From: Phlebotomus papatasi
Taxonomy: Eukaryota; Arthropoda; Insecta; Diptera; Psychodidae
Reading direction: 5' to 3'
DNA length: 64,000 nucleotides
NCBI RefSeq assembly: GCF_024763615.1
Contig: NC_077222.1
Span: forward strand, 109,587,417 to 109,651,416
Position numbers and translations under genes: made by a program
Shown: positions 55,547-64,000 of the stretch, one piece after another
Layout of the letters: every line of letters starts with the position of its first letter
Numbering within the stretch: position 1 is the first letter of the stretch
Notes under the pieces: generated by a model
The model's input: the letters and a program-made list of their open reading frames with translations, nothing else
Databases searched by the model: none
What the model was told of the DNA's origin: nothing

Positions 55547-55974
55547 GGGTAAGTGTGCCAAATTTCGGCATAGTTGCATGCAAGCGCCAAAGTCTCAAGT
55601 TTGAAATGTAATATCTTTAAAATGAAATTGATTTTTTTCATTCCTTCTACTTAAGGAGTGTTGCTTAGAACATTGTAGAAAGTTTATCGTCTTTATTTAC
55701 TTTAAAATCATTCTTAATACATTTTAAAATGAATAAAAATGTAGACATAGCTTTGGTGCCCTATTTCGGCCACCTACATTCTTATAGTTCCTTGCCCTTC
55801 GGGAATTCTTCCAATGTCTTTTTCACGTCATCTCGTTTGTCGAAGTTACATTTTTTGTTATTCTTTTGCATTGTATAATCTCTGGAGTATATAAAAACTA
55901 AAAATTCATAAAAATTCGAGGAACAAAAAAGGTGGCCAAAATTGCAAGCTGCCCGGAATTTGGCACACTTACCC
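55547..55974. mobile_element. TA-flanked MITE family U, intact copy
   Basis: A 428-bp element with ends GGGTAAGTGTGCCAAATTTCG / CCGGAATTTGGCACACTTACCC, TA on both sides (55545-55546, 55975-55976). Reference copy for 40608-40974 and for the interrupted copy at 44942-45765. Non-coding. Confidence 0.9.
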
Positions 55975-56091
55975 TATGTGTTTTTAAAATGTCATATTGA
56001 TCCATCTCTTTCTATCCAGTGGTGTGTATCCATCGTATTCTCTATCCTAGTTTCGATTTTTTGCCAAGAGATGTCACCACAGCCCAAACAA

Positions 56092-56205
56092 ATCCTTAAT
56101 TAAGTACTTATTAAGGACTTATTTTAAGCACTTGGATAAGCTTTTATGTATGAGCATGGGTAATCGCACTAGTAAGAGCTTGTGCCAGCCGGGTTCCTCC
56201 CTGAA
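56092..56205 (-). mobile_element. Family T, inverted copy
   Basis: TTAATTAAGTACTTATTAAG then GACTTATTTTAAGCACTTGG at the left, with GTGCCAGCCGGG at the right, which is the complement of the family T head. Confidence 0.45.
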
Positions 56206-56914
56206 CTCCCAATCAATTTTCCACAATTTCCATTAACCAAAGTACATAAATGCGATTTGTAGCCCTATTTCAATCAGCCACTACATTACCCATTATGCCC
56301 ATTATCATTGTTTCCCCCTCAAAAACAACTTATAAAACACTTTAGTACTACCCTGTGGCGTAGATTGTTTTGTAAGAAATATACAAGAGCAAAATATCTT
56401 CCTCCAATTCTGAGGCAACGGTTCTTATAGTATTCCTTGATGCTTGAAGACCGGTTCTTTTAGCATCTCAGCAATTTCACATACTCTCGTAGATAATAGA
56501 AGAGTATCTCTTCATCCAACATACCGAATGGCTGTACAAGAGCCAAGAGCCAAATACAAACATAACTCATAGAAATTTCCATGCATACAAGTGGACGAGG
56601 AAAAGAGTAGTATAACTAGTTGGAGGTAAAAAAAAATATCCAACGAAATCAATTCCCCTTGAGCGATACAAATACAAATAGAGTATAAGAGAAGACTTTT
56701 TTTTTGTGTGTACCATAGTTTTACTATCACTACAATTATGATTATTGCTATAGGAAATGTTGTTAAAATAATTTTAATTTCTTTTGCTGTACCCATAACT
56801 TTGGATGATAGTGAGAAGTCGGGAAACACAAGGTAAGATGTTACTCAAATTGTATCAATTTCAAACATTTAGTAAGTAGTTAGTTGTTTTACAACTACCT
56901 TAAATTAAGCTATT
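56206..56914. other. No gene recognised
   Basis: The 105-codon minus-strand frame at 56512-56829 is hydrophobic in its middle but has no recognisable domain. No repeat ends were seen. Confidence 0.35.
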
Positions 56915-56980
56915 TCATTAAACTAAGTACTTATTAAGTGCTTATTATGTACTTAATTTATTGGCCGGAAGGAACATATT
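56915..56980 (-). mobile_element. Family T, inverted copy 2
   Basis: TAAGTACTTATTAAGTGCTT then ATTATGTACTTAATTTATTGGCCGG, complement of the family T head. Confidence 0.5.
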
Positions 56981-57200
56981 CAAATTGACTAGAAGGTTCT
57001 GAAAGCAGACGTTAAGAAGAATAATATTCAAAGTATTACAGTCTCCCTTAATTTAAATGCACTTGGTCCAATGACTACAGTACTGCTATTCCATGTTGCT
57101 ATTGCTTTTCCATTCGACTTAAACTCCACGGAGTTTTTCGGGTTTTTGATAGATGTCGCTGAGAGCTAAATCTAGCGAGTAGGAGGATTTTGGCTAGCAC

Positions 57201-57236
57201 ATTAAGTACTTATTAAGCGCTTAATAAGTACTTAAT
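57201..57236. repeat. Perfect 36-bp palindrome (family T head)
   Basis: ATTAAGTACTTATTAAGC (57201-57218) followed with no spacer by its exact complement. Preceded by TTGGCTAGCAC, the family T head. Near-perfect versions lie at 53545, 56100 and 56935. Confidence 0.95.
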
Positions 57237-57904
57237 TTAATGCAATGAATTGTACGAGGATCAGCAATTAGTTTTAGTACAAACACATGAAAAAACATGG
57301 ATTTTTTTATCAATTTCTGGATAGTACAGGTGCTCTCGGTCAAAAAACCTAATACAAAAAATAACCTTAATTATTTGCTATTCTGGGCAACCTTATGCTC
57401 AGGTTCTTCGTAAAATTCTGATCTACATGTCACCCATATCGTCTTTCTGTCAATCTATCAGAATTTTACATTATTTTATTTTAAATAGAACATTTGCATT
57501 ATTTAACGAATTTTACTTGAACTTATCGTATATTGTATGCCCCGAAATTTAGCTCTAAATCGAATTACAAAAGGTTGATTTAAGCATACACAGTAGAAAA
57601 AGATTACAAGGATAATCATTGGTTTGCGTTTAACCACGATTATTCTAGTAAAGTTACTCAAATATGTATTTCAGCAAAACACGTAATCTGAAAATGTGTA
57701 ATTTAAATTTTACGTAATGGTAAATTGTGTAATCAACTGCGAATAATTACACAATTATGTACATTCTGTTACATATTTCGTGTAAAATTACACAGTTTTC
57801 AAACAAGATGTGTACAAATTACACAATTTTTAGACAAAATATGTACAAATTACACAAATGTATATCAGTACACACAATTACATGTTTGTGTAAAATTTTC
57901 AATT

Positions 57905-57978
57905 AAAATCATGGTAAAGTAGCCAGAATTTTTTTTACTGTGACACTAAAACATTTTTAGCTACTTTACCATGATTTT
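57905..57978. repeat. Perfect 19-bp stem hairpin
   Basis: AAAATCATGGTAAAGTAGC (57905-57923) and its exact complement at 57960-57978, loop 36 bp. Located where the left arm of the foldback element ends. Confidence 0.9.
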
Positions 57979-57993
57979 CACTGTAAATTGTAC

Positions 57994-58010
57994 ATAATAA
58001 TAATAATAAA

Positions 58011-58056
<46 letters not shown>
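57994..58056 (+). repeat. (TAA)n microsatellite
   Basis: About 20 triplets with one AAA interruption. On the minus strand it follows GGGGCACAAATAAATGTA, which resembles a non-LTR retrotransposon tail. Confidence 0.95.
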
Positions 58057-58200
58057 TACATTTATTTGTGCCCCAAGCAAAGCATTTTACAATTAAGGGA
58101 CTGTATACAAAAACAATGATCCTTGTTTTAAAATACAATCAAAATAAAAATTACTAAACAGAAACAGAAACAGAAATGCGGAGGTGATTAAAACAAACAT
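58057..58200 (-). mobile_element. Possible non-LTR tail (minus, weak)
   Basis: Read on minus: CCCTTAATTGTAAAATGCTT then GCTTGGGGCACAAATAAATGT and (TTA)n. Non-LTR elements often end in an AATAAA-like word and a simple triplet tail. No coding part is visible. Compare 61104-61330. Confidence 0.3.
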
Positions 58201-58900
58201 ATAGATGTAATCGGGTGTACTGATACACATTTGTGTAATTTGTACACATTTCGTCTGAAAACTGCTTAATTTGTACAAATTTTGTCTTAAAATATATACA
58301 AAATTTATTTTCGGTTCCTTATTTACAATATATACATACATATGGTTATTTTTTTTTAATATCAATACTTCCAAAAAAAAATTGTTTTTGTTTATATTGG
58401 TATGTTCAAAGATCTATAGTTTTTCTTATTATTTATGTACATCTTGTTTTTAGTTTTATTTTATATTTGTCGTGTCTTTATTTTATATCACTGTTATCTT
58501 TAAATTGTTTTATAAACCCACCCACCCTTTGTATTTTAACATTTGTTTTTGTTTCTACTCTTCTGTAGAATTGACTCTTAAGGTACTTTTATATGTTTTA
58601 AGTCTGTAATTATACGTGTTATTAACAATTAAATTATTTGTAATTTGTCTTAAAAATCCTGTAATTTCTACACATTTTGTTTGAAAACTGTGTAATCTTA
58701 CACTAAATATGTATGAAAATGTACACAACTGTGTAATCATTCGCAATTGATTACACAGTTTAGTATTACATAAAATTTAAATTACACATTTTCAGATTAG
58801 GCGTTTTGGCTGAAATACATACTTCAGTACCTTTACAAGAACAATTACTGTAAGAAGGCAAAACAACGATTATCTTTGTAAACTATTTTTACTGTGTAGG

Positions 58901-59033
58901 CTTAGGTTTTCTAATCAAATAATTTGAATATCGACAATTTTTATTAAATTTTTATTTATACTGGAATCAATGTAAGATACTTAGTTCAGTCGCTCTTGCT
59001 CTACAGAATTTAAAAAATTAGGAAAAGCACATA
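58901..59033. other. No gene recognised
   Basis: Nothing recognised. Confidence 0.4.
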
Positions 59034-59198
59034 GGGGATACTAGGGTAGCACTAAACACTGATTTTTATACCTAAACTACTTGGACTATGTTGATCATTT
59101 CTTCAGTGGACAAGCATCCCTGAAATATTTATGAATTCATACAGATCTCGTCGAAGTGTTCGGTGCTACCCCGTGTTCGCTGATGCCCTAGTTTCCCC
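59034..59198. mobile_element. TA-flanked MITE family G, inverted copy
   Basis: Begins GGGGATACTAGGGTAGCAC and ends GGTGCTACCCCGTGTTCGC then TGATGCCCTAGTTTCCCC, with TA on both sides. The interior GATCATTTCTTCAGTGGAC and AAGCATCCC are in reverse relative to 26796. About 45 bp shorter. Confidence 0.82.
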
Positions 59199-59990
59199 TA
59201 AACAAAAAAATCATCCCTGCCAATTGATGTTCATTTGTAAAATAAATATTAGTAATAAAGCCAAAGAAATCACTTATGATTGCTGAAAAGAGTAGTTATT
59301 CCAAAAACGAAAGATTTGAATGCAACCAACAACGAACCTCATTAGGCAACTTTGACTCCGGAACGCATTTCTCGAACACATTCAGCCCATTTAGCTTCTA
59401 TGCTCCGCACACATGGCACACACACATATTAATGATAGATGTGCGTTCAAATGATGTATTTAAATTAATTAACTTGATTTTCGCGTCTTTTTTTTTGCAT
59501 TTATAGTCTCAAGGGAAAAGAGCTCACGATATACATAGACACAGAGCTTGATGATGTGATTCTAGTGTCCATGAATCTTAGACGTGTCGTGATTATTTAT
59601 TACATCACCAATCGCCGCATAGTTTGCATATCAAAATGTAGATCAATTATAGAAAAAATTTACATAAATAACCCTCCTCCAGGCACTTATACACACGCAA
59701 ACTGACACATACACTGACTAACATACTCGATAACATTACTTTGTGCAATCCAAGATTAGTGATTGATTAAAATCTCCAAATTACAAAATATACAAAAAAT
59801 ATAAAATAAAATTATTGGAATATTTTTTTGTAATACAGTGAATTTAAAAAAAAAAAACTGCATTTTGCTTATTTTTAATGCATACATTTAAAGTTATTTG
59901 ATCATTGTGAAACTTTCCTAACAATCATGCTTCATTTTACATTGCTCAAACTTAACGCAGTTTATATAATCCATTGAGATTGAATTTTTG
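59199..59990. other. No gene recognised
   Basis: The 76-codon plus-strand frame at 59276-59506 shows no recognisable domain. No repeat ends were seen. Confidence 0.35.
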
Positions 59991-59999
59991 GTATAATTT

Positions 60000-60790
60000 C
60001 AATTCCTCATATCTGAAGGATTGTTCAAATTTGATTCTTCAAAAGTGTCTCGGCTAAATTGTTTGCTATTTGCAAGAACCAAGTCTTTGATGTTTGACAA
60101 AATTGAAACTCAATGCATTCACTCACAAATGGAGTTAGGAGAAAGAAAATGTCATTCGAAGATTGGATTCGAAAGCCTAAGAAGAGATATTTTTACTTCT
60201 CATTTCGTCCGTGTGGTGGCTGAAGTACTTCCTGATCGAATTTGGAATTCGAAATGTCTCGAGCGTCAACATGTGTCACTTTGTTGAGAGGAAAATCAAA
60301 GCAACGAGGCTTCTAATATACCTGATTCATTATAAGATCCCTTTAAAATCAGTGTTTAACCCCTTCTTAGTGTGATATTCAATAATTTTCTAAATTCTTG
60401 TGCGAAGGTTTTCTTAGAAAATTCAATCTTTCGTACAGAAGTAGGAGTTTGGTAAAGAGAAAAGCCATTCGAAAATCTATTTGAAAAGCCAAAAAAGTGA
60501 CTTTCTTACTCCTTGATACTTTCGCAAGATGGCTGAAGAACATCCTGTCCGAATTTCGAAGTGCTCAAGTGTCAAAATGTGACAGTATTCACATTATTGT
60601 CAGGAAAAATACAGAACAACGACGTTTACTGTTCTTTTTAGTGCGATATTTGATAAATTTTTCCCATTTTGTTCGAAAATTGACTATGAAAATTCGAAAT
60701 TGAATTTAAATCTTCGAACATCAACGACATTTTGTGCAAATAGAGTTCCGATAATCCATTAGCCAAGGCACTACTGGTGTAGTCGACATT
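60000..60790 (+). repeat. Family W, tandem dimer of about 306-bp subunits
   Basis: GTCAACATGTGTCAC near 60265 and GTCAAAATGTGACAG near 60571 mark the two subunits. GATATTTTTACTTCTCATTTC then GTCCGTGTGGTGGCTGAAG in the first and TTACTCCTTGATACTTTCGC then AAGATGGCTGAAG in the second mirror the layout at 2200-2905. The 88-codon frame at 60021-60287 and the frame at 60497-60703 are repeat sequence, not genes. Confidence 0.75.
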
Positions 60791-61010
60791 TTCACTCCAA
60801 GCAAGACCTTTTACTCTGGCGGTATAGGTCTGTTGTCCGCTATGTGGGGAATTGGCTTATAGTCAGTCGGTACCATGGCCTGAAAGTGTTCGGATTGGGC
60901 ACAAAGCTGGGTCTCTACCGGGCAATTGGCCGCAATAAGCCTTGGTCTTCCTGAGGAATCTTTCAGGGCAAAAGCCCGACAACACTGGGAAATCTAACTC
61001 CAGCTGCGAA
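60785..61010 (+). pseudogene. Possible LINE RNase H remnant (weak)
   Basis: GC-richer than its surroundings. Translation gives VDIFTPSKTFYSGGIG at about 60790-60840, close to the IFTDGSKT--G-G start of RNase H domains in I/R1-type non-LTR elements, then a stop and a shifted frame reading ISLGLPEESFRAKARQHWE. The pieces are in different frames with stops, so this would be a decayed copy. It lies between the family W dimer and an inverted family W piece (61035-61080). Confidence 0.28.
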
Positions 61011-61034
61011 TAAACAGAATTACGAATTTTCACC

Positions 61035-61080
61035 TTTCTTGGTCTTTCGAAACCGATCTTCGAATGTCACTCTTTTGGAA
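61035..61080 (-). repeat. Family W inverted fragment
   Basis: TTCTTGGTCTTTCGAAACCG then ATCTTCGAATGTCAC is the reverse complement of the family W start near 60145-60185 (GTCATTCGAAGATTGGATTC then GAAAGCCTAAGAA). It makes the region 60130-61080 a large foldback. Confidence 0.65.
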
Positions 61081-61103
61081 TTCTTGCTGTGGTAAAATAT
61101 GAA

Positions 61104-61330
61104 TAGTAATAGTAATAGTAATATTTATTCAATCACAAAAATAAGGTTCATCCCTCTTACAATTGTGATAAAGAAAAAAGAAAGAAAAACAAGTTAAAAA
61201 ACAGCAGCAAAAAAAGGAAAAAGAAAAATAAAAGAACGATTTACAATAGTATAAGAAAGGTAAATGAAAATTAAATAATAAAAAAAAGTCCAATAAGTGT
61301 TCTCTTAAGATTCAGCCTGAAAAAAGCGTC
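61104..61330 (-). mobile_element. Possible non-LTR 3' tail (minus, weak)
   Basis: On minus the sequence reads AAGAGGGATGAACCTTATTTT then TGTGATTGAATAAATATTAC followed by about four TATTAC-type units (61104-61125). An AATAAA word plus a short tandem tail suggests the 3' end of a retrotransposed sequence. No coding part is identified upstream. Confidence 0.3.
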
Positions 61331-61955
61331 AAATAGAGTCGTCAAATAGTGTAAAAGAGATGTTTTTTTCATTATTTTTTCTATTTTTATTTCCTTATCC
61401 AAAATCTTTTTCTTGTTTTTTGAAAATTACTAACAATTTCTTCCTTTTCGAATATCTTTTGGAGGAAGTACAATGCGAACTTTTTGCCCATAGATGTCTA
61501 GGACCGAAAAATCCCCCTTTAACTTTTTTAAAGGTTTATTTAAATCGCTTTAGGGATCTTGTTTCTTAACCTATTTTATCAAGATTAAGTTTACTTAAAA
61601 TCTCTTAAAATTTCCTGGTAAAACATTATTTGTGGGAATTTTTGTGCGAAGCCTAAAAGCCTTCCCCTATACCAGTATGCACCCACTTTGGAAAAGAAAA
61701 AAGAAAAAAATGGGTTATCTCGTGGCTTCAAACATCCCAGAAAGCTGTAAGGTTTTATTACTGATTTTTTAAATAAAATCAGTGATTTTTGATAAGTCAC
61801 TTAATTGGACACATTGGTCATTTTGTTCAGAAAAAATAGTGTTCAACTGGAAAGCTTGGTACTTTTCAAATGAACAAATGTACATTTTAAAAATGTGCCA
61901 GTTAATAGGGAAGTTCATCTACGATAGATCATGTGTCCACAAAAGTACCGTAGAT
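61331..61955. other. No gene recognised
   Basis: Frames at 61360-61569 (plus) and 61591-61800 (minus) have no recognisable domain. Confidence 0.35.
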
Positions 61956-62135
61956 GTCCTCCGTGGCTGACTTTGCCCCCCCCCCTACTGTTCGTAAACT
62001 TTTCTTTAATTCTTATTGTGTAAGAATGGTCCTCGCCGATCATCCTTAAGTTCTAGAAGTAAAGAAAAGTTTAGGAACAGGATGGGGGCAAAGTCTCCCA
62101 CGCTGGACAAAATCACCCGCATCTACGGTATTAAA
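61935..62135. repeat. Inverted repeat around a C run
   Basis: AGTACCGTAGATG then CGTGGCTGACTTTGCCCCC (61944-61985) faces GGGGGCAAAGTCTCCCACG then CATCTACGGTA (62084-62131). A run of ten Cs lies at 61976-61985. Looks like two MITE ends head to head, of the GGGGCAAAGT type. Confidence 0.6.
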
Positions 62136-62948
62136 GAATTAGAATATTTTAATTATCCAAGAGCAATCCATTATAGTTTCGTTATTTTAACCTACTTTGC
62201 CAAAAGGCACACGTTAAATCCAGTACCTCTAATCGTGTTCGACTTATAAAATATCATCAAAAAATATAAATTAAAGTGAGATTTGATTTGAACAAATAAC
62301 AAATGGGGTTTTTGTACTTGTTACTCACAGTGCGAGATCACAATTTCTTGTAATACCCTTGGTCGAACAATGTGTGAACAACATGCCGCAAAATTCGACA
62401 AATTGCCAAACATTTTCTGTACGGCGGTAACGTGGCTGAAAAACCGCTCTGGAAGTTACTTTTGTGTGCCAAAAGAATTAAGAACACCGTCAATTCATGC
62501 GAATGCCACAGTTGAAATTATTATTGTTGGCAATTATTGACACTATACCACGAATGTTAAATTGCGTTCGCGAGTTTTAAACCCCCCAAATTATGCCACT
62601 TTAAAATTCAATTGTGCGTTTCTCGCAATGGTACTTTTCTCAGTTCATCCACTTTTTATGGATGGACACCATCTCAAAATTGCAGGGATAAATGATTATC
62701 TTCGACCACTGTAAAAAATTCTTACTCTTCTGGTCCTTCTGGTATCTGGTATAGTCAACTGATTCTGTAAATGCATTTGTGGAAATTATTGTAACTTATA
62801 TATTATGTATATTATTGGCGCTACGAACCCAGGGCCCGTCAAACTGAACATGCCAGAAATATGATTAAATATTGTAGACCGTGTGGCCTATTCGACATTC
62901 ATTCGACCCAATTATAAAGGGCCCAAAAAGTCAGAATGCCCTTTAAAG
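62136..62948. other. No gene recognised
   Basis: Frames here are short. Some higher-GC words at 62385-62480. No element ends were found. Confidence 0.35.
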
Positions 62949-63078
62949 CAGAGGTGTGCAAGAATCGTTTGAAACCGAATAAACGTCAAATGAAACTTGT
63001 ACGTCAATGGTCAAAACGCCACCTGAACAAACTTATTTTGACGTTTATTCGGTTTCAAACGGTTCTTACGCCCCCTTG
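62949..63078. mobile_element. hAT-type MITE, family E, copy 3
   Basis: A 130-bp element starting CAGAGGTGTGCAAGAATCG and ending GGTTCTTACGCCCCCTTG, flanked by a perfect 8-bp duplication CTTTAAAG (62941-62948, 63079-63086). The arms carry GACGTTTATTCGGTTTC. The 60-codon frame at 62936-63118 reads through it and is not a gene. Confidence 0.93.
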
Positions 63079-63086
63079 CTTTAAAG

Positions 63087-63598
63087 CGTTCCCTTACATA
63101 TCGGAAATGAAAGTTTAAATCAAAATATTAATTAGATTAAACGATACAATCCGTTTAATTTTAAACTTTATACTAATAATACTAAAGTTTTAACCCAATT
63201 TATGTCATATGATATTTAAATTAATTAACTTAAAAAATATTAAAGTTTTTATGTAAAATTTCAAAAGTTAGGACAAGTCATTTTCGTTTATAGCTCGACT
63301 AATCACATACGAAAATTTCATCGTATTCGGAAATGAGGATTTCGAGATATTCAAGATAATCAAAATAAAATTTTTGAAAATCGATTTATCGATTACATTG
63401 TCCGTAAGATTATTCACACGAAGTTTCTATGTTCTGAAAATTGAAATATTTTACAAGACCCTCAAGGCCGTTCCAAGAGTAATATAACCTTTCGAAGAAA
63501 CAAAACCACTTCAAAGCCAAGTCAAACCTATTCGAAAATCTACCGGAAGCCTTAAGTGTAAGTTCACGTGCTCGCCGCTTTAGCGCTGATAGTTCTAC
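63087..63598. other. No gene recognised
   Basis: AT-rich; nothing recognised. Confidence 0.4.
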
Positions 63599-63600
63599 TA

Positions 63601-63938
63601 CAGGAGTGTTCCAATATAGGCCATCGCTCTATAGTCCACAATTTATCGACCGTTGATTTCAAAACACTGATTTTAAGTAAGGTTATGTTTCTTAGTACGC
63701 GACATGCAATGTAGTCATAATTATTTTAATATTTTTGGCAAACTTTATTGAGTAATTGTGATAATTGTGATCCAAAATGAAGAGAGCGAGGACAAGTAAC
63801 ACAATCGCAAAGAAAGTGGAAGCCGTCGAGAAATTTCAATATTAAAGTCGTTGATAATTTAAAAAAAAAATGACGTGGACTAGTGCAACCCAAGTGTCAA
63901 ATCTGGAACCGAATATGGACTATAGCGGAACTCTACTG
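63601..63938. mobile_element. Pogo/Tigger-like element, internally deleted
   Basis: A 338-bp element with ends CAGGAGTGTTCC / GGAACTCTACTG, TA on both sides (63599-63600, 63939-63940). Subterminal CTATAGTCCA and TGGACTATAG are inverted. It retains the start of a transposase-like reading frame (63777-63845), so it is a deletion derivative of an autonomous element and not an unrelated MITE. Confidence 0.82.
63777..63845 (+). pseudogene. Start of a pogo/Tigger-like transposase
   Basis: ATG at 63777 opens a 22-codon frame ending TAA at 63843-63845: MKRARTSNTIAKKVEAVEKF, then QY. A basic start followed by -T---K--A---- helix pattern is what CENP-B/pogo/Tigger N-terminal helix-turn-helix domains look like. 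It sits inside an element whose ends independently look pogo-like, which strengthens the call. All of the DDE domain is deleted. A 22-residue match could still be chance. Confidence 0.5.
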
Positions 63939-64000
63939 TATTTAGAAACTTGGCATTCTTGACACTTCAATTGACAACAATGTCAACAACAGTGTGTAAA

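Larger units (their letters stand above)
57589..58897. mobile_element. Long foldback element, 1309 bp, arms about 300 bp
   Basis: Ends CACAGTAGAAAAAG / TTTTTACTGTG, TA on both sides (57587-57588, 58898-58899). The arms remain complementary for about 300 bp: TATGTATTTCAGC, AATCTGAAAATGTGTAATTT then AAATTTTA, TTACACAGTTTTCAAAC on the left and the complements on the right. The centre (57905-58580) holds a perfect 19-bp hairpin, a TAA microsatellite and a tail-like sequence. Related to family M at 19-21 kb. Frames inside are by-products. Confidence 0.88.

Noticed and set aside
56512..56829. 105-codon hydrophobic minus-strand frame
   Set aside because: Hydrophobic frames are common by chance in AT-rich DNA; no domain or splice support.
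598..63938. A piRNA cluster
   Set aside because: Nested transposon fragments in both orientations would fit, but the same density could be normal for this genome and no small-RNA evidence is available.

Overview
This 64 kb window looks like AT-rich, gene-poor nuclear DNA of a eukaryote, most likely an arthropod and plausibly a dipteran insect. That reading is inference from the base composition, the many short DNA-transposon derivatives, a tRNA-derived SINE and non-LTR retrotransposon tails; nothing here fixes the species. No open reading frame exceeds 166 codons, none reads as a convincing host gene, and there are no bacterial operons, rRNA genes, CRISPR arrays or intact tRNA genes. The window is therefore intergenic or lies inside one or more very long introns.

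What fills it is a dense, nested population of inverted-repeat elements (MITEs and foldback elements). I could group them by eye into more than 25 families, most with two or more copies in the window. Ends and flanking duplications can be read for several. A hAT-type family (4769, 16824, 62949) has CAGAGGTG ends and 8-bp duplications. TA-flanked elements with GGGG/GGGT ends lie at 6950, 11142, 26796, 36776, 39007, 55547 and 59034. Pogo/Tigger-like elements with CAGT/CAGG ends and TA flanks lie at 32323, 41051 and 63601. Long foldback elements lie at 9618-10951, 12650-13670, 19.05-19.76 kb, 23711-24313 and 57589-58897. The element at 63601-63938 still carries the first 22 codons of what looks like a pogo/Tigger transposase.

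Layout. 0.6-1.1 kb: a MITE inserted in another MITE. 1.4-2.9 kb: two tandem-dimer repeats. 4.8-7.2 kb: hAT MITE, foldbacks and a TA MITE. 9.3-13.9 kb: very dense foldback cluster with nesting. 15.7-17.4 kb: CAAGAT-rich DNA and MITEs. 19-21.3 kb: repeats rich in TGTGTAA, interrupted by a LINE 3' end. 23.3-24.3 kb: palindromic element. 26.8-30.4 kb: MITE cluster with a three-level nest. 30.4-32.3 kb: mostly unique DNA. 32.3-35.3 kb: pogo-like elements. 38.8-41.4 kb: several clean MITEs. 43.3-45.8 kb: MITE, microsatellite, tRNA-SINE and an interrupted element. 46-51.3 kb: MITEs, then a tandem array of about 200-bp units derived from a MITE end, inside a duplication of about 870 bp. 51.6-53.5 kb: the least repetitive, most gene-like stretch, with splice-site consensus on both strands and a GC-rich block. 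53.5-59.2 kb: MITE clusters, palindromes and a 1.3 kb foldback. 60-64 kb: tandem-dimer repeat, possible LINE RNase H remnant and two more transposon derivatives.

No gene network can be described. The biology shown is transposon invasion, internal deletion, nesting and local tandem amplification. The only hints of host gene structure are a few short open segments flanked by good splice-site consensus (12177-12215, 18038-18114, 51747-51909 on plus; a donor at 52262 on minus). All are weak and need cross-species alignment or RNA evidence.
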